From JBCCFK01 sp965262315 (GTDB lineage Bacteria; Actinomycetota; Acidimicrobiia; Acidimicrobiales; UBA8592): a stretch of 64,000 nt of DNA. The stretch covers positions 1 to 64,000 of the forward strand of contig CBDHFJ010000027.1 in assembly GCA_965262315.1 (NCBI GenBank), written 5' to 3'. A program made the translations under genes and the position numbers. The notes below the pieces were generated by a model that ran no database searches, was not told where the DNA came from, and was given only the letters and a program-made list of their open reading frames with translations. Shown here piece after piece: positions 32,527 to 41,409 of the stretch (the first letter of the stretch is position 1; each line of letters begins with the position of its first letter).

Positions 32527-33482
32527 TGGCGGCGGTGCGCCCGATGAAGGCCGTGGCCGGTCGGCTGCCGATCGGTGACGATTGGGTGTACGAGATCAAG
32601 TGGGACGGCATGCGGGCGATCACCGCTGTCGACGGTGAACGGATCCGCTCCCACAGCAGTCGTCTCAACGACATCACCCCGCGCTTCCCCGAGCTCGACG
32701 GTCTGGCGGGCGCCCTCGCCGTCGACGCCGTGCTCGACGGCGAGCTGGTGGCACTGGGCGACGATGGCCTGCCCAGCTTCAGCCGACTCCAGGGTCGCAT
32801 GCACCTGGATCGGCCGTACGACATCGCCCGGAAGGCGGAGACCATCCCCGTGGTCTACGTGTTGTTCGACGTGCTGGCCGTGGACGGCACCGAGACCCTG
32901 TCGCTGCCGTACGACCAGCGGCGTCGCCTCTTGGAGCAGCTGGTCGAGCCCGGCACCGCGTGGCAGCTGGCCAGCGTGCACGACGACGAACCCGAGGCAC
33001 TCTTGCAGGCGGTGGTCGACCGCGGCATGGAGGGCCTCGTGGCGAAACGAACCGGCTCCACCTACCAGCCCGGAGCCCGGTCGCCAGACTGGGTCAAGGT
33101 CAAGCCGAGACGCCGTCAGGAGCTCGTGGTGGGCGGCCTGCTGTCGGGCGAGGGTGGGCGCGCCGGCTCGGTGGGTGCCGTGCTGGTCGGGCACCACGAC
33201 GCCACGGGCCTCCGCTTCGCCGGCCGGGTCGGCAGCGGCCTCACCGACCCCGAGTGCCGGGCGCTGCTCGAGCTGACACAACCCGCTGCGCGTTCGCCGT
33301 TCGTCGACGCGGTACCGTCGGTCCCCGGCCGCACGATCACCTTCGTCGAACCGGACCTGGTGGTCGAGGTCGCCTTCGGTGAGTGGACACCGGACGGCAA
33401 CCTGCGCCACCCCGTCTACCTGGGTCGTCGCCCCGACGTCGATCCCGCCCACGTCCCTCGAGAGCCGGACCCCAGCCCATGA
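32526..33482 (+). CDS. ATP-dependent DNA ligase
   Basis: 318 aa. Motif I with the adenylated lysine in YEIKWDGMRA (near residue 22). Motif III region VLDGELVAL. Motif IV EGLVAKR, motif V WVKVKP. The C-terminal OB domain shows RFAGRVGSGL, as in LigC-type or LigD ligase domains of Actinobacteria. It probably serves repair or end-joining; no Ku or LigD polymerase gene is in the window. Confidence 0.9.
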   Translation: MAAVRPMKAVAGRLPIGDDWVYEIKWDGMRAITAVDGERIRSHSSRLNDITPRFPELDGLAGALAVDAVLDGELVALGDDGLPSFSRLQGRMHLDRPYDIARKAETIPVVYVLFDVLAVDGTETLSLPYDQRRRLLEQLVEPGTAWQLASVHDDEPEALLQAVVDRGMEGLVAKRTGSTYQPGARSPDWVKVKPRRRQELVVGGLLSGEGGRAGSVGAVLVGHHDATGLRFAGRVGSGLTDPECRALLELTQPAARSPFVDAVPSVPGRTITFVEPDLVVEVAFGEWTPDGNLRHPVYLGRRPDVDPAHVPREPDPSP

Positions 33483-33928
33483 CCATCACCGATCACGACG
33501 AGGGCATCGCGGCCGGTGCTGCGCCAGGCCGCAATGTGGGAGACTCGTGGGCAGTGGGGCGCGACGATCAGATCCAACTCGAGCTGCCGGCATCGCCCGA
33601 ATACGGCCGCGTGGCTCGCATCGCGGCTGCACATCTGGCGCTCCGCCGCGGGTTCTCCCTCACCGAGATCGACGACCTCCGTCTGGTGATGGACGAAGCC
33701 GCGGTGATGCTGCTCGAAGCCGGGCGCAGCGACGAGCGCCTGGACATCACCTACTCGGTCAACGCGGACACGGTGTCCGTCGATGCCAGGATCGTCTCCG
33801 CACGCCAGGTCCCGCTGTCGACCGACCGGGTCGAGCGGTTCTCGGAGCTGGTGGGCGAGCTCATCGACGAGTACACGATCGACGCCGCCGAGCGCCGACT
33901 CACCCTGACCAAGACGCGCGTCGGCTGA
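33479..33928 (+). CDS. RsbW-like anti-sigma factor / GHKL kinase domain
   Basis: 149 aa. The central segment (LPASPEYGRVARIAAAHLA, DDLRLVMDEAAVMLLEAG) corresponds to the N-box region of the RsbW/SpoIIAB family. The C-terminal G-box is degenerate or absent, and the domain is short, so ATP binding is uncertain. It overlaps the ligase stop. No RsbV/anti-anti-sigma or sigma-B gene is adjacent. Confidence 0.65.
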   Translation: MTITDHDEGIAAGAAPGRNVGDSWAVGRDDQIQLELPASPEYGRVARIAAAHLALRRGFSLTEIDDLRLVMDEAAVMLLEAGRSDERLDITYSVNADTVSVDARIVSARQVPLSTDRVERFSELVGELIDEYTIDAAERRLTLTKTRVG

Positions 33929-33933
33929 TCAGG

Positions 33934-34368
33934 TCAGCGACCGGTGTGGCCGAAGCCGCCGGCGCCCCGCTCGGAGTCGGTGAGCTCGTCGACCTCGACG
34001 AAGGTCACCTGCTCGACGCGTTGGATGACCAGCTGTGCGATGCGCTCGCCTCGACTGATCACGAAGTCCTCGTCGGGGTCGGTGTTGATCAGCAGCACCT
34101 TCAGCTCACCGCGGTACCCACTGTCGATGAGGCCGGGTGTGTTGAGGCACGTGACGCCGTGCTTGGCGGCGAGCCCGCTCCGCGGCTGGACGAAACCTGC
34201 GTACCCCTCCGGGATCGCGACGGCGAGCCCGGTCGGGACCAGGGCACGGCCTCCACCCGCCGGCAATGTCAGGTCCTCTGCCGCCAGCAGGTCACATCCC
34301 GCATCGCCGGGTTTGGCGTACGCGGGAAGGGGGAGGTCGGGGTCGAGTCTCTTCACGGGCAGGTCCAC
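33934..34368 (-). CDS. dut: Deoxyuridine 5'-triphosphate nucleotidohydrolase
   Basis: Hydrolyses dUTP to dUMP and pyrophosphate. 144 aa trimeric dUTPase with motifs AGCDLLAAEDL, PRSGLAAKHGV, NTPGLIDSGYRGEL, RIAQLVI and a C-terminal phosphate-binding GGFGHTGR (usually GFGSTG). ATG at 34368. Confidence 0.95.
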   Translation of the reverse strand: MDLPVKRLDPDLPLPAYAKPGDAGCDLLAAEDLTLPAGGGRALVPTGLAVAIPEGYAGFVQPRSGLAAKHGVTCLNTPGLIDSGYRGELKVLLINTDPDEDFVISRGERIAQLVIQRVEQVTFVEVDELTDSERGAGGFGHTGR

Positions 34369-34477
34369 GCTCGCACCCTAACCATGCGCGCCGAACGGCG
34401 GCGGCACCCGGGCCGGGTGGCTGGACATCGGCTCCGACTCGCCTGCTGGTCCTTCCCGCTCGTTAAGGTGGGTCGCC

Positions 34478-35035
34478 GTGCTTGCCTGGATGGACCTGGA
34501 GATGACCGGCCTCGAGCCGGGCCGCCACGTCATCGTCGAGATCGCCACCCTGATCACCGACGACGACCTCGAACTCGTGGCCGAGGGCCCCGACCTGGTG
34601 GTCCACGCCACCGATGCCCAGCTGGCCGAGATGGATGACGTGGTGATCGAGATGCACACCCGCAGCGGTCTCCTCGACCAGATCAAGGGGTCCACGCTGA
34701 GCCTCGAGGACGCAGGCGCCCAGACGCTCGCGTTCCTCCAGGAGCACATTCCCGAGGCCCGCACCGTGCCGCTCTGTGGCAACTCGATCGGGACCGACCG
34801 CCGATTCCTGGCGCAGTTCCTGCCCGAGATCGAGAACTTCCTGCACTACCGGTCCATCGACGTGTCCACGGTGAAGGAGCTCGCTCGCCGGTGGCATCCC
34901 GCCACCGTGTCCAAGGCACCGTCCAAGGCGGGCGGCCACCGGGCCATGGACGACATCAAGGAGAGCCTCGCCGAGCTCCAGCACTACCGGGAGGCGTTCT
35001 TCCTCCTGCCGCCGTCGGAATCCTCCGGGGCCTGA
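34478..35035 (+). CDS. orn: Oligoribonuclease
   Basis: 3'-5' exonuclease that degrades two- to five-nucleotide RNAs (and pGpG). 185 aa DEDDh enzyme: WMDLEMTGLEPG, then NSIGTDRRFL, and HRAMDDIKESL. GTG start at 34478 directly at the conserved N-terminus. pGpG is the breakdown product of c-di-GMP, which is of interest beside the RsiG-like gene, but the linkage is not close. Confidence 0.95.
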   Translation: MLAWMDLEMTGLEPGRHVIVEIATLITDDDLELVAEGPDLVVHATDAQLAEMDDVVIEMHTRSGLLDQIKGSTLSLEDAGAQTLAFLQEHIPEARTVPLCGNSIGTDRRFLAQFLPEIENFLHYRSIDVSTVKELARRWHPATVSKAPSKAGGHRAMDDIKESLAELQHYREAFFLLPPSESSGA

Positions 35036-35042
35036 CCCGACG

Positions 35043-36137
35043 ATGACCGAGGACGCCAACCCCCGGCCCCGACGACAAGAGCAGGAACCGGCCACCGAAG
35101 AGGTCGACGAGGTCGCCCCCGGCGTGATCCGGACCCAGCTGCCCATCAATCTCCCGGGGCTCGGTCACGTCAACTGCTACGTCATGGAGGACGAACGCGG
35201 CATCGCCGTGGTCGACCCCGGCCTGCCCGGCGAGGAGTCCTGGCGAGACCTCACCCACCGACTGAAACTGGCGGGCTACCGGACCGACGACATCCACACG
35301 GCGGTCATCACGCACTCCCACTTCGACCACTTCGGTGGTGCGGCCCGCATCCAGGCCGAGACGGGGGCCGAGGTCGTCACCCACGAGAGCTTCTCGGTCA
35401 CGTGGGGCGGCAAGGAGGTCGACCTCGAGGACGAGGACTCCAGCGCCTGGGTCGAGCTCACCGAGGAGGAGCAGGACGCGGAGATGGAACGCATCTTCGC
35501 CGAGCGCCTTCCCTGGGGGACCCAGCGCACCCGGCCCGACCAGGAGGCGTTGGACCGGATGAAGAAGATGGGCCGGTTCCGCGATCCCAGAGAGCGGACG
35601 CCCCGCCCCACGATGCGGGTCGAGGACGCACAGGTGATCTCGCTGGCCCGACGAGAGTGGGTCGCCCTGCACACCCCGGGCCACACCCACGACCATCTCT
35701 GCCTGTACGACCCCGAGCACGGCGTGATGTTCTCGGGCGACCACGTCCTCCCCACGATCACGCCCCACATCGGTGCCTTCACGCCCGACGTGGACCCGCT
35801 GCGAGAGTTCTTCGAGTCGCTGGAGAAGATGTACGCCTACGGCGACGTGACCACCGTGCTTCCGGCGCACGGCCATCCCTTCTCGGACCTGACCGGCCGG
35901 GCCGGCGAGATCGTCGAGCACCACGAGCACCGCCTCGACATCATCCGTGACGCCACCCGCAAGCTCGAACACGGCACCGTGACCGAGTTCATGCGGGTCA
36001 TGTTCCGAGAGCGTTCCTGGGGCGACATGGCCGAGAGCGAGACCTACGCCCACCTGGAGCACCTCCGAGTCCTGGGTGAGCTGCGCCGTGACGACCCCGA
36101 AGGGGTCGCCCACTACATCCCGGCCGACGACACCTGA
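35043..36137 (+). CDS. MBL-fold metallo-hydrolase
   Basis: 364 aa. Zinc motif THSHFDHFGG, a second His in HTPGHTHDHLCLY, and FSGDHVLPTITPH. The C-terminal about 100 residues (HHEHRLDIIRD) form a helical DUF-type domain common in actinobacterial MBL proteins. Substrate unknown; could be a lactonase, thioesterase or glyoxalase-like enzyme. Starts 8 bp after orn and may be co-transcribed. Confidence 0.85.
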   Translation: MTEDANPRPRRQEQEPATEEVDEVAPGVIRTQLPINLPGLGHVNCYVMEDERGIAVVDPGLPGEESWRDLTHRLKLAGYRTDDIHTAVITHSHFDHFGGAARIQAETGAEVVTHESFSVTWGGKEVDLEDEDSSAWVELTEEEQDAEMERIFAERLPWGTQRTRPDQEALDRMKKMGRFRDPRERTPRPTMRVEDAQVISLARREWVALHTPGHTHDHLCLYDPEHGVMFSGDHVLPTITPHIGAFTPDVDPLREFFESLEKMYAYGDVTTVLPAHGHPFSDLTGRAGEIVEHHEHRLDIIRDATRKLEHGTVTEFMRVMFRERSWGDMAESETYAHLEHLRVLGELRRDDPEGVAHYIPADDT

Positions 36138-36329
36138 GGTCCACCGCCGTCCTGGTCCGGCCATCGCGCGCCCTTTTTGTGCCAGGGGCGCGTTAATCGC
36201 TTGACACCTTTTCGGCGGAGTGGTCCTCTGGACCCCGCACGTCGCCTCCGGGCGTCGCGCACCGAAGAAGACCACCGTCGACCGGGCACGACCCCGGACC
36301 CCGACGCCGGACGCAGAAAGGACAGGCAG

Positions 36330-36494
36330 ATGGATATTTGTGCACGCCAGCTCGGCGCCCACGCCAACTGTGTGTCCGCGCGCGCCCTCGCGACGAATGC
36401 CGCCATGTGGCATGCCGTGCGCACCGAGGGCATTCCGACCGTGGGCACCGGTTTCAAGCCCTACGACCAGCGGCCGAAGGAGAGGCTCCCCTAG
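36330..36494 (+). CDS. Small 54-residue protein, unknown
   Basis: ATG at 36330, preceded by a good ribosome-binding site (AAAGGA, 36317-36322). Begins MDICARQLGAHANC and contains two cysteines ten residues apart, then a basic C-terminus (KPYDQRPKERLP). Third codon positions are strongly G/C, as in neighbouring real genes. A strong terminator follows 40 bp after the stop, which makes this a complete monocistronic unit. I do not recognise the family. A possible TTGACA lies at 36201. Confidence 0.55.
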   Translation: MDICARQLGAHANCVSARALATNAAMWHAVRTEGIPTVGTGFKPYDQRPKERLP

Positions 36495-36533
36495 ATCTGC
36501 AAGACAGATCGAAACGGAGAGAAAAGCTCCCGA

Positions 36534-36570
36534 GGCCGCCGGATCAGATCCGGCGGCCTTTCTCGTTTTT
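36534..36570 (+). terminator. Strong intrinsic terminator
   Basis: Perfect stem GGCCGCCGGAT/ATCCGGCGGCC (36534-36544 with 36548-36558), loop CAG, followed by TTTCTCGTTTTT. It ends the small-ORF transcript ahead of whiB. Confidence 0.9.
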
Positions 36571-36657
36571 CGCCCGCCTTCTGCCCGGGTCCGACGGTGA
36601 CCCGAACACACGTCCATCCAGCAACCACCCATGACGACACACAAGGAGCAGCGAACG

Positions 36658-36999
36658 ATGATCGCTTCGCTGGAAATCACAACCGAGAGCTGGCACGCAC
36701 TGGCCCGATGCGCAACCGAGCCCGGCCTGGACAACGACGTCTTCTTCTCCGAGGAGCTGCAGGACATCGCTCAGGCCAAGACCATCTGCGCCGACTGCCC
36801 CGTCATCGCACCCTGCCTCGAGGGCGCGATCGAGCGGCGGGAGCCGTGGGGTGTCTGGGGCGGCCAGCTCTTCATGAACGGCAAGGTCCTGATGGTCAAG
36901 CGGCGTCGGGGCCGTCCGCCCAAGACTCCTCGTCCCGAGGATCAGATGCCGGTCGTGCCGGTCCCCGAGCACCTGCAGGGGCTCCTGCGGACCGCCTGA
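36658..36999 (+). CDS. WhiB-family [4Fe-4S] transcription regulator
   Basis: 113 aa. The four iron-sulfur cysteines are present: one in LARCATE, then CADC, then PCLEGA. The GVWGG turn (EPWGVWGGQLF) and a C-terminal basic AT-hook-like stretch (KRRRGRPPK) complete the family. WhiB proteins are specific to Actinobacteria and their phages, which supports the origin of piece 3. ATG at 36658 has GGAG 10 bp upstream; an ATG nine codons earlier is weaker. Confidence 0.93.
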   Translation: MIASLEITTESWHALARCATEPGLDNDVFFSEELQDIAQAKTICADCPVIAPCLEGAIERREPWGVWGGQLFMNGKVLMVKRRRGRPPKTPRPEDQMPVVPVPEHLQGLLRTA

Positions 37000-37077
37000 G
37001 ACCAGGCATCTGCCTCCCGGTGAGGAGACCCGGGCAACGGCTTCACGCGAGCCCGGTCGCCCCTCACCGTTCACGAG

Positions 37078-37116
37078 CGCCCGAGCGTCGCCCCGACGGG
37101 GAGCGGCGCTCGGGCG
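37078..37116 (+). other. Large GC-rich hairpin downstream of whiB
   Basis: CGCCCGAGCG (37078-37087) pairs perfectly with CGCTCGGGCG (37107-37116), with an inner CCCC/GGGG pairing in the loop. No U-tract follows. It is probably an I-shaped terminator or transcript-stabilising element in an otherwise empty 308-bp gap between whiB and the thioredoxin gene. Confidence 0.55.
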
Positions 37117-37307
37117 GCAGGTGACCACCATCGAGATCCGCACGGACGCCGACCCGGTGTCCGGCCAGAAATCTGTGCGATCGGAACCCTTTCGGGAATG
37201 GGGTCGTTGACACACTGTGTTTCAGCGACATCTCGTGTTTCGGAGGCGCTGCACACCTCCGGCACGGTTCCGATCCCCCGGTCGGGACCACTAGCGTCGT
37301 TTCTGCC

Positions 37308-37892
37308 ATGGCTCTCACCGAACCCCCCATCCCCACCCCCGCCGAACTCCACGAAGCCGAAGCCGGCCGCCGCCGCGCCATCTTCGGTCTGGTCTTCGGC
37401 TTCCTGGTGGTGCTGGTCATCATCGTGACCGTCCAGTGGATCACCGACAGCGAGGACACGACAGGTGCCGGTGAGCCGCTCCCGGACCTCGTCTACACCA
37501 CCCTGGACGGCGCGGACTTCCCGATCCTGAGCATCGAAGGCCAGCCCACCGTGGTGAACTTCTTCGCCTCGTGGTGTGCCCCGTGCCGGGCCGAGATGCC
37601 GGACTTCGAGGAGGTCCACCTGGCCACCGCCGGCGAGGTCGCTTTCATCGGGGTGAACACGCGCGAGACCGACATCGACAGCGCCCGTGACGTGGTCGAA
37701 GACACCGGCGTCACCTACACGATCCTGCTGGGCGACGACGGCGGCCCGAACTCGCTGTACCAGCACGTGACCGATCTGGGCGTCATGCCCACCACGGCGT
37801 TCATCGACGCCGACGGAACCATCGTCGAGGTCCACAGCGGCGTGTTGAACGCCGAGGACCTCCAAGACCGCATTCAGGAGTACTTCGGCTGA
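37308..37892 (+). CDS. TlpA/ResA-like membrane-anchored thioredoxin
   Basis: 194 aa. An N-terminal single transmembrane anchor (residues about 24-43) is followed by an extracytoplasmic thioredoxin domain. The active site WCAPC lies near residue 90 (NFFASWCAPCRAEMP), with a cis-Pro at VMPTTAFID. It would reduce apocytochrome c or similar substrates outside the membrane with electrons from the CcdA-like protein encoded next (stop and start overlap). This fits the c-type cytochrome domain of CtaC. Confidence 0.9.
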   Translation: MALTEPPIPTPAELHEAEAGRRRAIFGLVFGFLVVLVIIVTVQWITDSEDTTGAGEPLPDLVYTTLDGADFPILSIEGQPTVVNFFASWCAPCRAEMPDFEEVHLATAGEVAFIGVNTRETDIDSARDVVEDTGVTYTILLGDDGGPNSLYQHVTDLGVMPTTAFIDADGTIVEVHSGVLNAEDLQDRIQEYFG

Positions 37893-39058
37893 TGTTCGAC
37901 GTCGACCTCGCCTTCCCGCTCTCGGCGGGCCTCGTGGCCGCCTTCAACCCCTGCGGCTTCGCCATGCTGCCCGCGTACGTGTCGTACTTCCTGGGCCTCG
38001 AGTCCGACGACGAGACCAACATGGCCAAGAACGTGATCCGGGGCCTCGTGGTCGGGCTCACGATGACGCTGGGCTTCATCGCCGTCTTCGGCCTGGTGGG
38101 GATCTTGACGTCGACCATCGTCAGCGAGGGTGCGATCAACTCGCGCATCCCGTACGCCACCGTCGGGTTCGGCGTCCTCATGGTGCCGCTCGGCATCGCC
38201 ATGCTGCGCGGGTACGAGCCGAAGCTGAACATTCCCCGTCTCCAGCTGGGTGGCGGAAGCAGCCAGTTGCCGTCGGTCTTCCTGTTCGGCGTGTCCTACG
38301 CCGTGGTGTCGATCTCCTGCACGATCGGCATCTTCCTGTCGGTGGTGGCGTCGTCGTTCGACGACGGCAGCATCGCCGACGGCACCGCCCAGTTCGTCGC
38401 CTACGGCGCCGGCATGGGACTGGTCATCATGGTGCTCACGATCGGCGTGGCGCTGGCCCGGAGCTCGGTGGCCACGAACATGCGGAAGGTGCTGCCCCAC
38501 GTCAACAAGATCTCGGGCGTCATGCTGGTGCTGGCCGGCATCTATCTCACCATCTACGGCTGGTGGGAGATCCAGGTCCTGGACACAGGCGACCCCAACC
38601 CGTTCGCCGACTCGGTCGTCGGCCGCTTCGAGGACCTCCAGGTCCGGGTCACCACCTGGGTCAACGACGTCGGCGCCGGCCGGCTGGCGCTCGGCCTGAC
38701 CGTCCTGATGGTCGGCATCCTCACCTGGGCGCTGACCTCGACGCTGACCAAGCGCAACGATCGCCTGGCCCTGCGTGGCGCCTTCCTGGCGGTCTGGGCG
38801 CTGATCGAGGTGCTGCGCTACGACTTCGACCTGCTGGTGCTGCCGCTGCTGCGGACCATCGCCGACATCCCCGAGCGGGTCGGCAACTGGTTCACCGATC
38901 CGTGGCGCTTCCCGGTCCTGTTCGAACTGCTGGCCGCAGCGACCATCGGTGCCATCGTCTGGTTCTGGGCCCGCCGCCGGTTCGCGGCCTCGGCACGGAC
39001 GACCGACGCCCCGGGCGACGCCGACGACGAGTCCACCGACAGCCTCCTCCCCGCCTGA
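37892..39058 (+). CDS. CcdA/DsbD-type transmembrane thiol reductase
   Basis: 388 aa. The two membrane cysteines of the CcdA family are recognisable: NPCGFAMLPAY near residue 30 and VSISCTIGIF near 145. It passes electrons from cytoplasmic thioredoxin across the membrane to the TlpA-like partner. It has about eight to ten transmembrane segments and is longer than typical CcdA (about 230 aa), with extra C-terminal helices. The ATG overlaps the previous stop (TGATG). Confidence 0.88.
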   Translation: MFDVDLAFPLSAGLVAAFNPCGFAMLPAYVSYFLGLESDDETNMAKNVIRGLVVGLTMTLGFIAVFGLVGILTSTIVSEGAINSRIPYATVGFGVLMVPLGIAMLRGYEPKLNIPRLQLGGGSSQLPSVFLFGVSYAVVSISCTIGIFLSVVASSFDDGSIADGTAQFVAYGAGMGLVIMVLTIGVALARSSVATNMRKVLPHVNKISGVMLVLAGIYLTIYGWWEIQVLDTGDPNPFADSVVGRFEDLQVRVTTWVNDVGAGRLALGLTVLMVGILTWALTSTLTKRNDRLALRGAFLAVWALIEVLRYDFDLLVLPLLRTIADIPERVGNWFTDPWRFPVLFELLAAATIGAIVWFWARRRFAASARTTDAPGDADDESTDSLLPA

Positions 39059-39112
39059 CGCCTGCCGCCGCTCGACCCCGCGGAGGCGGGTGGCGGCCGC
39101 TACCGTCGTGCC

Positions 39113-39715
39113 ATGCTCGCCGCCTTGCTGGAGCGCCACGACGTCACCGAAGAGCTGGACATCCGGTCCCGGCTCGGGTTCATGGCGTACCACGGCGGGT
39201 CACTCGAGAAGACCACCGACGCCATCGCCCGCGAGGCGGCCGAGTTGGCCGGCGCGTCCTACTACGGCGTGGTCCAAGAGGACGAGGATCCCACCCACAT
39301 CGCCAGCACCCGAGTCGTGCCCGAAGACAGCGAGGCCCTGGCCTCGTTTCTCGACCACGTCGACGTGGTGCTCACCATTCACTCGGGCTATGGGCGCGAG
39401 CACCTGTTCCACTCGGTGCCCCTCACCTGGGCGGTCGCAACCGGGCGCTCGCCAATCACGTGGCCGCACACGCCCGCTTCGCCCTCCCCCGGTTCACGTT
39501 CCACAGCGATCTCCGCGAGATCCCCAAGGAGCTGGCCGGCCAGCATCGGATGAACCCGGTCAACCGGCCTCGCCACGGAGAGGACCGGCGGCGTCCAGAT
39601 CGAGCTCCCGCCCACCATCCGCTGGAACCGAGCCTCGAATGGGGCTGGTCCGACCATGGCTCGATCGGCCGGGCACCGCAGGTGCAGACCCTCATCCACT
39701 GCCTCGCCGGGGTGA
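39113..39715 (+). pseudogene. Poly-gamma-glutamate hydrolase-like (DUF867/YjqB family) gene with several frameshifts
   Basis: The start (ATG 39113) encodes LGFMAYHGGSLEKTTDAIA and LTIHSGYGREHLFHS, the N-terminal half of this zinc-hydrolase-like family. At about 39425 the frame shifts; the next frame carries GGRNRALANHVAAHARFALP and NPVNRPRHG. At about 39585 it returns to the first frame (GGVQIELPPTIRWN), and it seems to shift once more, with RAPQVQTLIHCLAGV in the other frame. Three changes in 300 bp suggest a decaying gene or a local patch of sequence errors. The 3' end is approximate. Confidence 0.6.
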
Positions 39716-39764
39716 TGCCGCAGCGCGGAGCTGGCCCCTGCCCGCGCCTCGATAGGGTCCGCCC

Positions 39765-40694
39765 ATGGACTTCCGGATCTTCATCGAGCCCCAGCAGGGC
39801 ACCACCTACGACGACGTGCTCGCCCTGGCCACCGCCGCCGAGCGCCTGGGCTTCGACGGGTTCTTCACCTCGGACCACTACCTGCGCATGGGCGACACCG
39901 ACGGGCTCCCCGGCCCGCTCGACGCCTGGACCACGCTCGCCGGACTGGCCCGCGACACCGAGCGGATCCGCCTCGGCACCCTGGTCACACCGGTGACGTT
40001 CCGCCACCCCGGCTCGTTCGCCATCCAGGTCGCCCAGGTGGACCACATGAGCGGGGGCCGGGTCGAGATCGGCCTCGGCGCAGGCTGGTACGACGCCGAA
40101 CACGCGGCCACGGCCATCCCCTTCCCCGAGCTCGGCGACCGATTCGACCGCCTCGAGGACACCGCCGACATCCTCACCGGTCTCTGGGAGACCCCGGTCG
40201 GCGAACTGTTCTCGTACACCGGCCAGCACTACTCCATCCTCGACTCACCGGCGCTGCCCAAGCCACACCAGCAGCCCCGGCCGCCCATCGTCATCGGCGG
40301 CGGTGGTCGAAAGCGGACGCCGCGCCTCGCCGCGACGATCGGCGCCGAGTTCAACCTCCCGTTCGCACCCGTGGACGTGTGGAAGGACGCGGTCGACAAC
40401 GTGCGCGCCGCCTGCGTCACTCACGACCGGGACCCGGACGACTTGGTCTACTCGGTGGCCCAGGTCGCCTGCGTCGGCGCGGACGAGGCCGAGGTCGAGC
40501 GTCGCGCCGCCGCCATCGGTCGGGAGCCGGCGGAGCTGCGCGAGAACGGCGTGGCCGGCACCCCAGACGAGGCCGCGGCGAAGATCCGCTCCTACGCCGA
40601 GGCCGGCTGCGACCGCATGTACCTCCAGTACCTGACGATCGACGACCTCGACCAGATCGAACTGCTGGCAGCCGAGGTGCTCCCCAACGTCTGA
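39765..40694 (+). CDS. LLM-class F420-dependent oxidoreductase
   Basis: 309 aa luciferase-like TIM barrel. N-terminal FRIFIEPQQ, then RLGFDGFFTSDHYL, RIRLGTLVTPVTFRHPG, the family QVDHMSGGRVEIGLGAGWYDAEH, and PPIVIGGGGRKRTPRLAA. Such enzymes use coenzyme F420 in Actinobacteria; the substrate is unknown. ATG at 39765 follows the disrupted gene; no operon partner is clear. Confidence 0.88.
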   Translation: MDFRIFIEPQQGTTYDDVLALATAAERLGFDGFFTSDHYLRMGDTDGLPGPLDAWTTLAGLARDTERIRLGTLVTPVTFRHPGSFAIQVAQVDHMSGGRVEIGLGAGWYDAEHAATAIPFPELGDRFDRLEDTADILTGLWETPVGELFSYTGQHYSILDSPALPKPHQQPRPPIVIGGGGRKRTPRLAATIGAEFNLPFAPVDVWKDAVDNVRAACVTHDRDPDDLVYSVAQVACVGADEAEVERRAAAIGREPAELRENGVAGTPDEAAAKIRSYAEAGCDRMYLQYLTIDDLDQIELLAAEVLPNV

Positions 40695-40710
40695 CGATCG
40701 CGGGCCCGGC

Positions 40711-41409
40711 TCAGCGGGCCAGCACCATCAACGACCACCCGCCGAGGACTCGGGCCGCCACGTCTTCGTTGATTCGGAAGAGGACCTGGCGAGGCAGGCG
40801 CAGCAATCTGCGCTTGGCCGACAGGCCCCGAGCGTCGATGCCCACGCCGGTGTACATGGTGTCGACCACCTCGAAGCCGCAGTCGGCCAGGGTGGCCAGC
40901 GCGGTGCCCTTGGTGAAGTAGTGCAGATGCCCGATGCGTTCACGGTTGCGCAGCATCGGCGTGCCCCGCAGGACGCTCAGGGCCGTGAGGTCGAGCGGGA
41001 TGTGGAACACCGAGTGCCGGCCCAGGCCGACCAGACCGCGGAGGAACCCCAGGTAGTCGTCGACGTGCTCGAACACGTCGAGGGCCATCACCAAATCGAC
41101 CGGCGGCGTGCCCTGGTCGGGGTGGCCGAGCCGGAACTCGACACCGTCGTCCCCGCTCGCCAGGGCGAGCCGGTGGGCCTGTGGTGACACGTCCCAGCCG
41201 ACCCACGACGAGCCCACACCGGACGACGCGAGCGAGCGCAGCACGCCACCCGTGCCGCAGCCGACATCGGCGATCGAGGTGGGCGTGACGCCGTTCCGCT
41301 CGAGCAGGCGGATGATCTGACCCGCCTTCCAGTCGGCGTCGCCCTCGTGCCAGTCGGGGTTGGCGTCGAGGTAGGTGTTGTCGGCGTAGATGCCTCCGTC
41401 GTCGCTCAC
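40711..41409 (-). CDS. Class I SAM-dependent methyltransferase
   Basis: 232 aa. SAM-binding motif I ADVGCGTGGVLRSL; post-I acidic turn and DLVMALDVFEHVDDYLGFL, typical of class I methyltransferases acting on small molecules or glycans. The C-terminal half (HYFTKGTALATLADCGFEVV) is as in ubiquinone/biotin-type methyltransferases. The start overlaps the pdxH stop. Substrate unknown. Confidence 0.85.
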   Translation of the reverse strand: MSDDGGIYADNTYLDANPDWHEGDADWKAGQIIRLLERNGVTPTSIADVGCGTGGVLRSLASSGVGSSWVGWDVSPQAHRLALASGDDGVEFRLGHPDQGTPPVDLVMALDVFEHVDDYLGFLRGLVGLGRHSVFHIPLDLTALSVLRGTPMLRNRERIGHLHYFTKGTALATLADCGFEVVDTMYTGVGIDARGLSAKRRLLRLPRQVLFRINEDVAARVLGGWSLMVLAR

